Positions 58,758 to 64,000 of a stretch of 64,000 nt of DNA are shown in pieces. Made by a program: the position numbers and the translations under genes. Every line of letters starts with the position of its first letter. The first letter of the stretch is position 1. The DNA is from Mediterraneibacter massiliensis (GTDB lineage: Bacteria > Bacillota > Clostridia > Lachnospirales > Lachnospiraceae): assembly GCF_001487105.1 (NCBI RefSeq), contig NZ_LN913001.1, positions 113,295 through 177,294 of the forward strand, written 5' to 3'. The notes below the pieces were generated by a model, which was not told the DNA's origin, did not search any database, and saw only the letters and a list, made by a program, of their open reading frames with translations.

Positions 58758-59792
58758 TTGTCATCTTACAAAGATATAGTAAAACTCACAGGGCTGTCAT
58801 TAGGAACAGTTTCTAATGTGATACAAGGAAAGGGTAACGTAAAAGAAAAAAATAAAGAAAAAGTTTATGCGGCAATGCGTCAATTAGGATACCGTATTGA
58901 TTACCAGGCAAGAGGATTAGCAGCAAGCAAAACAAGTTTGATTGGATTGATCGTGAGTAATATAGAAAATGTTGCTGAGACAAAGATGTTGATGCCTATG
59001 GAGACATTTGCTGAACAGCATAAATGTAGAATTATTACGGCAACGTCCCGTAATGATAGTGAGAGAGAAAGAAGAAACTGTGAGGCAATGCTTAGCAGCA
59101 AAGTGGATGGGTTGTTTATATTTTTTGAATCACTTGAGAATGAAGAATATTTTAGAAAGCTGGCTGAGACAGAAAAGATTCCGATTATTTTTCTGGCACG
59201 ATATTTAGATAATTGTACGCTTCCGTATGTTGCTGTTGACAATCAATATGCTGCGAAAAGTATGGTAGATTTCGTTTATGAAAGAGGTCATAGAGAGATT
59301 ACATATTTAGATATTGCAGAAGAATCTATGCTGTCACCTAACAGAGACAGAAGGCTTGGGATAGAATTAGAATGTAGGAAGAGGGGGATAGAGTATAAAA
59401 AGCAGGAATATAAAAGATCGGAGAATGATATGGAGGTTGGGTATCAGGCGGCAGAACAAATGATCTTATCTAATCGACTTCCTGGGTTGGTATTTCCTAG
59501 AGATGATAGCTTTGCTATTGGTTTTTACAATGCCTGCATAAGATATGGTATTCGTATTCCTGAGGATGTGTCAATTATGAGTTTTGGGAATTTTTATCCT
59601 AAAGCGGCTACACCGAAACGACTTTCTACCTACGACAGAAGATTCGATAAAGTGATCCAGAAAGCTACGCTTATGTACTTGAAAATCAGAGAAGCAAGAG
59701 ATAAGGGAATGGAGGAAGATAAAATTAAGAAAAAGTTATTTGTAAAAGGAAATATTATAACTGGAGAAACAGTAAAGGATTTAACAAAGTGA
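58758..59792 (+). CDS. LacI-family transcriptional regulator
   Basis: The helix-turn-helix comes first (YKDIVKLTGLSLGTVSNVIQ), then the hinge (LGYRIDYQARGLAASKT) and a periplasmic-binding-protein-like effector domain ending at KLFVKGNIITGE. It probably represses the downstream ABC importer. The start is TTG 58758, 5 bases after GGAGG; the ATG at 58746 lacks a Shine-Dalgarno and abuts the operator. Confidence 0.92.
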   Translation: MSSYKDIVKLTGLSLGTVSNVIQGKGNVKEKNKEKVYAAMRQLGYRIDYQARGLAASKTSLIGLIVSNIENVAETKMLMPMETFAEQHKCRIITATSRNDSERERRNCEAMLSSKVDGLFIFFESLENEEYFRKLAETEKIPIIFLARYLDNCTLPYVAVDNQYAAKSMVDFVYERGHREITYLDIAEESMLSPNRDRRLGIELECRKRGIEYKKQEYKRSENDMEVGYQAAEQMILSNRLPGLVFPRDDSFAIGFYNACIRYGIRIPEDVSIMSFGNFYPKAATPKRLSTYDRRFDKVIQKATLMYLKIREARDKGMEEDKIKKKLFVKGNIITGETVKDLTK

Positions 59793-59838
59793 TGAAAAAT
59801 AGTTTTTATGAACGTATTTTAAAATTTAAATTCTGAAA

Positions 59839-59871
59839 TTCGGGTTTCAAAAATTTATTTTGATACCCGAA
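59839..59871 (+). terminator. Hairpin between the regulator and binding-protein genes
   Basis: TTCGGGT (59839-59845) pairs with ACCCGAA (59865-59871), extended by TCAAAA/TTTTGA. A T-rich but interrupted run follows. It may partly end the regulator transcript, separating it from the binding-protein gene. Confidence 0.55.
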
Positions 59872-59888
59872 TATATTTAAAAACTAAA

Positions 59889-59900
59889 TGAAACGTTTCA
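59889..59900. promoter_or_regulatory. LacI-type operator 2
   Basis: TGAAACGTTTCA is the same core palindrome as operator 1, 22 bases before the binding-protein ATG. It supports repression of the ABC operon by the LacI-type protein. A catabolite-repression (CcpA) site is an alternative reading because the two consensus motifs are similar. Confidence 0.8.
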
Positions 59901-59921
59901 AAAAAGGGAAGGAATAAAAGT

Positions 59922-60998
59922 ATGAAAAAGAGAATATTAAGTATGTTATTAGCGGTTGCTATGGTTTTAAGTATGACAGCATGTTCAGGGGGAAATAAAG
60001 ATAAAGATGCAGGAAAAGGGGAAGAGAATTCTATTACAATCAGTGTTCATCCATCGGGACATGGTCTTCCTGCATATGTAGCAGAGCAAAATGGATATTA
60101 TGAAGAGGAAGGATTGGATGTAGAGACATTAGTATATATCGGTGCGCCTCCGCAGATGGAAGCTTATCAGACAGGCGCGTGGGATATAGGGACAACTGGA
60201 TTTGGAGGAATTGTTCTGGGAGTTGCACAGAAAGACTTGAGAATTATCGGCATTAGCATTGATGATGGAGCATTGATGGGTCTGTGGACAAAAGAGGACA
60301 GTTCCATTGCGAAGGATGGTCTTCATGAGGATACAGGGTGTTATGGAACAGCGGAAGATTGGAAAGATGCTGAAATTTTATATACACAGGGAACGATAAC
60401 AGATATTTTGTTAATAAAAACGTTGGATAAACTGGGACTTACAATTGATGATGTTGTTCGTACAAATATGGATTCTTCTCCAGCATTTACAGCTTTTAAA
60501 TCTGGCAGTGGAGATATGGTACAGGCGAATGCTTCTTTTTACTTTAATGCAGAAGAAGAAGGCTGGATCCCGGCAACTACAGGGGAAAGTCAGGAAATAT
60601 TTTTGCCATGTGCGATTACGGCAAGTGAAAAAATTCTGGAGGAACGTCCAGAGGTTGTAGAAAAATGGATACGTGCTTATATGAAAGGTGTTCAGTGGAT
60701 AAAAGATAATCCGGAAGAAGCAGCAAAAATGTTTGTGGAATTTTCAGAAGCAAATGGAGTAGCAACAGATGAAGCAAATGCGTTAAAGTTTGTCAATGCA
60801 CAGGTTATAGATATTCCGTCACCACAAGAACAAATGGAATACTTTGCAGAAGGTGAGAATGGAACCGTTTTACAGGATAGACTTGCGGAAGTAATGGATA
60901 TTTATATTGCTATGGGAAATTATACAGAAGAAGAAAAGGCAGCGTTGTTGGAAGAAGACAGTTATGATAGTTCTTTTATGGAAAAACTTGTAGAATAG
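59922..60998 (+). CDS. NitT/TauT-type ABC transporter substrate-binding lipoprotein
   Basis: The 358-residue protein has a signal peptide with lipobox VLSMTAC|S. The mature part is NMT1/SsuA-like: SVHPSGHGLPAYVAEQNGYY, EEEGLDVETLVYIGAPPQM, WDIGTTGFGGIVLGVAQKDL. Such proteins bind small organic molecules (sulfonates, pyrimidines, thiamine precursors); the ligand is unknown. AAGGGAAGGAAT precedes the ATG. Confidence 0.93.
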   Translation: MKKRILSMLLAVAMVLSMTACSGGNKDKDAGKGEENSITISVHPSGHGLPAYVAEQNGYYEEEGLDVETLVYIGAPPQMEAYQTGAWDIGTTGFGGIVLGVAQKDLRIIGISIDDGALMGLWTKEDSSIAKDGLHEDTGCYGTAEDWKDAEILYTQGTITDILLIKTLDKLGLTIDDVVRTNMDSSPAFTAFKSGSGDMVQANASFYFNAEEEGWIPATTGESQEIFLPCAITASEKILEERPEVVEKWIRAYMKGVQWIKDNPEEAAKMFVEFSEANGVATDEANALKFVNAQVIDIPSPQEQMEYFAEGENGTVLQDRLAEVMDIYIAMGNYTEEEKAALLEEDSYDSSFMEKLVE

Positions 60999-61069
60999 TA
61001 TAGGCATACTGTAATACATGTTTTTCGGATAGAAGGCTATGCCCGATAAGGTTTAAATTATTTGATACT

Positions 61070-61093
61070 GGGGTCAAAAACTTTTTTGTCCCC
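61070..61093 (+). terminator. Hairpin between the binding protein and permease genes
   Basis: GGGGTCAAAAA pairs with TTTTTTGTCCCC with one mismatch, and the internal T-run makes it attenuator-like. It could lower permease and ATPase transcripts relative to the binding protein, a ratio commonly needed. A TACGTTT/AAACGTA inverted repeat (61106-61123) follows just before the permease ribosome binding site. Confidence 0.5.
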
Positions 61094-61141
61094 TATATCA
61101 TTACTTACGTTTAGTCAAACGTATTAGAGAAAGGAAATTAT

Positions 61142-61975
61142 ATGGAAAATCCGGCGAATATGGAAAATGCGGTTTACATACTCAGGAAGAAAGCAAAAAG
61201 AAAGAAGCGGATAACCATTTTGTGTGGAATTATCAGTATTGCTGTATTTCTATGTGTTTGGCAGTTATTGTGTAGTTTAAAGATTGTAAGTGGGGATGTA
61301 TTGGCGTCGCCATTACAGGTTATTGATGCCATAATAACGAAAATTGGTGATCCTAGACCAGATGGGAATACGTTGATTGAAAATATTTTATCTAGTTTCA
61401 AACTTGCTATGATAGGATTTTTTCTAGCTCTGATTGTCGGATTGCCGCTTGGATTATTGATGGGATGGTATAGGCCTCTGGATAAATTTATAAAACCAAT
61501 TTTTGAATTGATTCGACCTCTCCCGCCTATTGCGTGGATACCGATTGTCATTGTGTTATTAGGTATAGGAACAGTAGCGAAATCTTTTATTATTTTCTTC
61601 ACTACATTTGTACCCATTGTGATTAATTCTTATACTGGCATTAGGGAAACGAACCAGGTTTATATCAATTATGCCAAAACATGTGGCTATTCTAATTGGA
61701 GGATATTCTTGACGATCGGAATTCCATCTGCAATGCCTTTATCATTTGCAGGAATGGTGATTGCTTTGGGAAATGGCTGGGGGACTCTGATCGCGGCTGA
61801 AATGTTGGCATCCAGCAGTGGCCTGGGATATATGATCTTTATGGGCAGAAATTATGGCAGGATTGATATTATTATTGCAGGTATGTTAGTAATAGGTCTG
61901 ATTGGCCTGGGATTGACTTTCGGTCTGAGTAAGATTGAAAATTATGTCCTGAAATGGAGGATAAATACGAAATGA
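61142..61975 (+). CDS. ABC transporter permease 1 (SsuC/TauC type)
   Basis: The 277-residue membrane protein has about six membrane segments and the family loop YINYAKTCGYSNWRIFLTIG in the EAA position. LPPIAWIPIVIVLLGIGT and NGWGTLIAAEMLAS are typical of NitT/TauT importers. It overlaps the second permease gene by 4 bases (ATGA). Confidence 0.93.
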   Translation: MENPANMENAVYILRKKAKRKKRITILCGIISIAVFLCVWQLLCSLKIVSGDVLASPLQVIDAIITKIGDPRPDGNTLIENILSSFKLAMIGFFLALIVGLPLGLLMGWYRPLDKFIKPIFELIRPLPPIAWIPIVIVLLGIGTVAKSFIIFFTTFVPIVINSYTGIRETNQVYINYAKTCGYSNWRIFLTIGIPSAMPLSFAGMVIALGNGWGTLIAAEMLASSSGLGYMIFMGRNYGRIDIIIAGMLVIGLIGLGLTFGLSKIENYVLKWRINTK

Positions 61976-62760
61976 AAAAAAATACAAGAAAATTTTCAAC
62001 ACGTGAAATTATCCTGAATATTTTGCCGCTTGTCTCTATTATGCTCTTTCTTTTGTTATGGATATTAGTTTCCGGAGAAGGGAAGATTATACCTGCCCCT
62101 GCGGATGTAATAGATCGGGGTAAACGTTTATTAGAAAAGCCCATCAATAACATTACATTAATGGGGCATATATGGGCGAGTATGAAGAGAGTGTTGAGCG
62201 GTTTGCTGTTAGCCTGTATTTTTGGTATTCCTTTTGGTTTATTGATCGGCTGGAATAAAAAGTGTTGTGATCTTCTGAAACCTATATTTGAATTGATTCG
62301 TCCGGTACCTGCGCTTGCCTGGATTCCTCTTATGACACTATGGTTTGGAATAGGAGAATCCTCTAAAATCGCATTGATTTTTGTAGGAACTTTAATGCCG
62401 GTGGTTGTAAATACTTATTCTGGAGTTCGGCTGATTCCTAGATTAAATATTGATGTTGCGAGGGCATTTGGCGCAACGGAATTTCAGATCGTTAAGGAAA
62501 TTGTACTGCCGTGTTCATTAAGCGCTATCATGGCAGGTGTAAAAACAGCTATGGGAACAGCATGGATAGTTGTGCTTGCAGCTGAGATGATTTCAGCAAA
62601 TTCAGGTCTGGGCTTTATGATTATCAGAGGTTCTGATGTGGCAGATTTATCGTTGGTCATTTTAGCAATGATTATGATCGGTATGATTGGAGCAATTTTA
62701 TCCTGGCTATTGACACTTGCAGAAAGGAAATTATGTCCATGGAAAGAAGAAATAAATTAG
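61972..62760 (+). CDS. ABC transporter permease 2 (SsuC/TauC type)
   Basis: A second permease resembling the first (LIRPVPALAWIPLMTLWFGI, NIDVARAFGATEFQIVKEIV, AWIVVLAAEMISANSGLG). Two different permeases suggest a heterodimeric channel. The start is ATG 61972, overlapping the stop of permease 1; the ATG at 61954 lies in the Shine-Dalgarno region. Confidence 0.93.
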   Translation: MKKNTRKFSTREIILNILPLVSIMLFLLLWILVSGEGKIIPAPADVIDRGKRLLEKPINNITLMGHIWASMKRVLSGLLLACIFGIPFGLLIGWNKKCCDLLKPIFELIRPVPALAWIPLMTLWFGIGESSKIALIFVGTLMPVVVNTYSGVRLIPRLNIDVARAFGATEFQIVKEIVLPCSLSAIMAGVKTAMGTAWIVVLAAEMISANSGLGFMIIRGSDVADLSLVILAMIMIGMIGAILSWLLTLAERKLCPWKEEIN

Positions 62761-63503
62761 AAATCAGGAATATCAGTAAGGCATTCTTAACAAAAAAGTC
62801 ATATGAAATAGCGATCGAAGACGTAAGCTTAGATGTAAAAGAGAATGAATTCCTTGTTTTATTGGGGCCGGGAGAATGTGGAAAGACAGTTTTGCTCAAT
62901 ATTATAGCAGGTTTAATGGAGCCGACAGGGGGAGAGGTCTATATTGATGGGACATTATCTCAGGGTATTAATAAAAATATAGGTTTTATCTTTCAAAAAT
63001 TGGGAATTATGCCATGGCTTACGGTGCGTGATAATGTTGCGCTTGCAGACAAATTTCGTAAAGTTCCCAAAAAAGAGAGATATGAAAAAACACAAAAATA
63101 TATTGACCTGGTAGGACTTACTGGATTTGAAAAGCATTATCCGAGACAACTATCCGGGGGGATGAAACAAAGAGTAGGTATAGCAAGAGCTTATGCAAGT
63201 AATCCTGAAATATTGCTGATGGATGAACCATTCGGACAATTAGATGCACAGACAAGGTATTCCATGCAGGAGGAAATCCTAAAAATATGGAATCAAAATA
63301 AAAAGACAGTTATTTTCGTTACAAATAATATAGAAGAGGCCGTATATTTAGGTGACAGAATTATCCTTTTTAGCGCACGTCCTATGAAAGTAAAAGGGAT
63401 TTATGATCTGAAAGAATTAAAGCGTCCAAGAGATTACACAAATCAGGAATTCCTTAGAATACGTGAAGAGATCAGCAACCATACAGATTTGGTCATACGA
63501 TGA
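62733..63503 (+). CDS. ABC transporter ATPase 1
   Basis: The 256-residue ATPase has Walker A LLGPGECGKTVLL (an acidic residue where GxSGxGK usually has Gly), Q-loop FIFQKLG, the canonical signature LSGGMKQRVGIARAYAS and Walker B ILLMDEPFGQLDAQT. It starts at ATG 62733 (or 62739), overlapping permease 2, after AAAGGA. Confidence 0.93.
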   Translation: MSMERRNKLEIRNISKAFLTKKSYEIAIEDVSLDVKENEFLVLLGPGECGKTVLLNIIAGLMEPTGGEVYIDGTLSQGINKNIGFIFQKLGIMPWLTVRDNVALADKFRKVPKKERYEKTQKYIDLVGLTGFEKHYPRQLSGGMKQRVGIARAYASNPEILLMDEPFGQLDAQTRYSMQEEILKIWNQNKKTVIFVTNNIEEAVYLGDRIILFSARPMKVKGIYDLKELKRPRDYTNQEFLRIREEISNHTDLVIR

Positions 63504-63515
63504 GGAGAGAATGCT

Positions 63516-64000
63516 GTGGAGAAGAAGGTAAAAGTTCAAGTAAATAATTTATGTAAATCTTTCGGAGATTTAAAGGTAATCGAAGATTGCAGCTTTCAGA
63601 TCAAAGAAGGAGAATTCGTATGTGTGGTAGGGCCTACAGGATGCGGGAAAACGACTTTTTTAAATGTGCTTTCAAATCTGCTGGAACCTACATCAGGCGA
63701 GGTTTTGATAGACGGGGAGAAAGCAAGTCCTAGAAAGCATAATCTGTCCTTTATTTTTCAGGAACCGTCGGCTTTACCCTGGCTTACTGTCGAAAAAAAT
63801 ATCGCATATGGGCTGAAGGCAAAAAATAAAGATAAGCAGTATATTCAGGAACAGACAGAAAAGATACTAGACTTAATGGGTTTACAAAAATATAGAAAAT
63901 CCTATCCGGCAGAATTATCGACAAGTTCAGAACAAAAGATAGTAATAGGAAGGGCATTTGCTGTAGAGCCTGATTTGCTGTTGATGGATGAACCCTATGG
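63516..64000 (+). CDS. ABC transporter ATPase 2, cut by the window edge
   Basis: Starts with GTG 63516 after GAGGAG. It has Walker A VVGPTGCGKTTFLNVL and Walker B LLLMDEPYG at the right edge, with Q-loop FIFQEPSALPWL. The signature region reads AELSTSSEQKIVIGRAF, so LSGGQ is degenerate. With ATPase 1 it probably forms an asymmetric heterodimer. The last ~100 residues lie outside the window. Confidence 0.9.
   Translation, partial: MEKKVKVQVNNLCKSFGDLKVIEDCSFQIKEGEFVCVVGPTGCGKTTFLNVLSNLLEPTSGEVLIDGEKASPRKHNLSFIFQEPSALPWLTVEKNIAYGLKAKNKDKQYIQEQTEKILDLMGLQKYRKSYPAELSTSSEQKIVIGRAFAVEPDLLLMDEPY

Overview
The window is the replication-origin region of a low-GC, spore-forming Firmicute. It is most likely a gut Lachnospiraceae (Blautia / Mediterraneibacter / Ruminococcus gnavus type). 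The evidence is the classic rpmH-oriC-dnaA-dnaN-yaaA-recF-gyrB-gyrA order, the rsmG-mnmG-mnmE-jag-yidC-yidD-rnpA block, ParA/ParB with two perfect parS sites, a BofA-like sporulation protein, and several families that are mostly seen in Lachnospiraceae (DUF3881, DUF4446, DUF5702, DUF6147, DUF6382). No tRNA, rRNA or CRISPR array was seen.

Layout. 1-0.72 kb is gene-poor and holds a transposase remnant. 0.7-1.3 kb is an HD-domain hydrolase. 1.5-9.0 kb is a leftward carbohydrate operon (binding protein, two permeases, a glycosidase-like protein, an ADP-ribosylglycohydrolase-fold protein, an SGNH esterase). It faces a divergent YesN/YesM two-component system (9.2-11.7 kb), its probable regulator. 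11.7-12.6 kb is decayed DNA. 12.6-25.7 kb is the leftward housekeeping block: DUF3881, serS, DUF4446, parB, parA, then rsmG, mnmG, mnmE, then jag, yidC, yidD, rnpA, rpmH. One rightward alpha/beta hydrolase sits beside parS. The origin is bipartite, with DnaA-box clusters on both sides of dnaA (25.8-25.9 and 27.4-27.7 kb). Rightward from there run dnaA, dnaN, yaaA, recF, gyrB and gyrA, so nearly all core genes point away from the origin.

34.8-41.1 kb holds a leftward FGGY sugar kinase and a rightward PTS cassette (IIA, LicT/BglG antiterminator, IIBC, GH4 phospho-glycosidase). The cassette has two RAT/terminator modules, the second embedded in the end of the antiterminator gene. After BofA (41.2 kb) comes a Tad/Flp type IVb pilus locus (41.7-49.9 kb): TadZ, TadA, TadB, an unusual TadC with a secreted N-terminal domain, a Flp pilin, a DUF5702 protein, a TadE-like protein with two metal-binding motifs, a prepilin peptidase, a second TadE-like protein and a DUF6382 protein. 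A rhomboid protease and an orphan histidine kinase follow.

51.5-57.3 kb is mixed: a HIT protein, an ECF-like sigma factor, murG, a DUF4367-like putative anti-sigma membrane protein, a secreted DUF6147 protein, MgtC and ribosomal protein L25/Ctc. 57.6-58.6 kb is a dead IS481-like element. 58.7-64.0 kb is a LacI-regulated NitT/TauT-type ABC importer with one binding protein, two permeases and two different ATPases. The second ATPase runs off the right edge and has a degenerate ABC signature.

The least expected features are a 28-bp near-perfect inverted repeat bracketing the start of the TadE-like gene, the TadC fusion, the nested second RAT, and the asymmetric ATPase pair. Starts were adjusted where Shine-Dalgarno spacing decides them. 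All functions are inferred from sequence motifs and context, without database searches.
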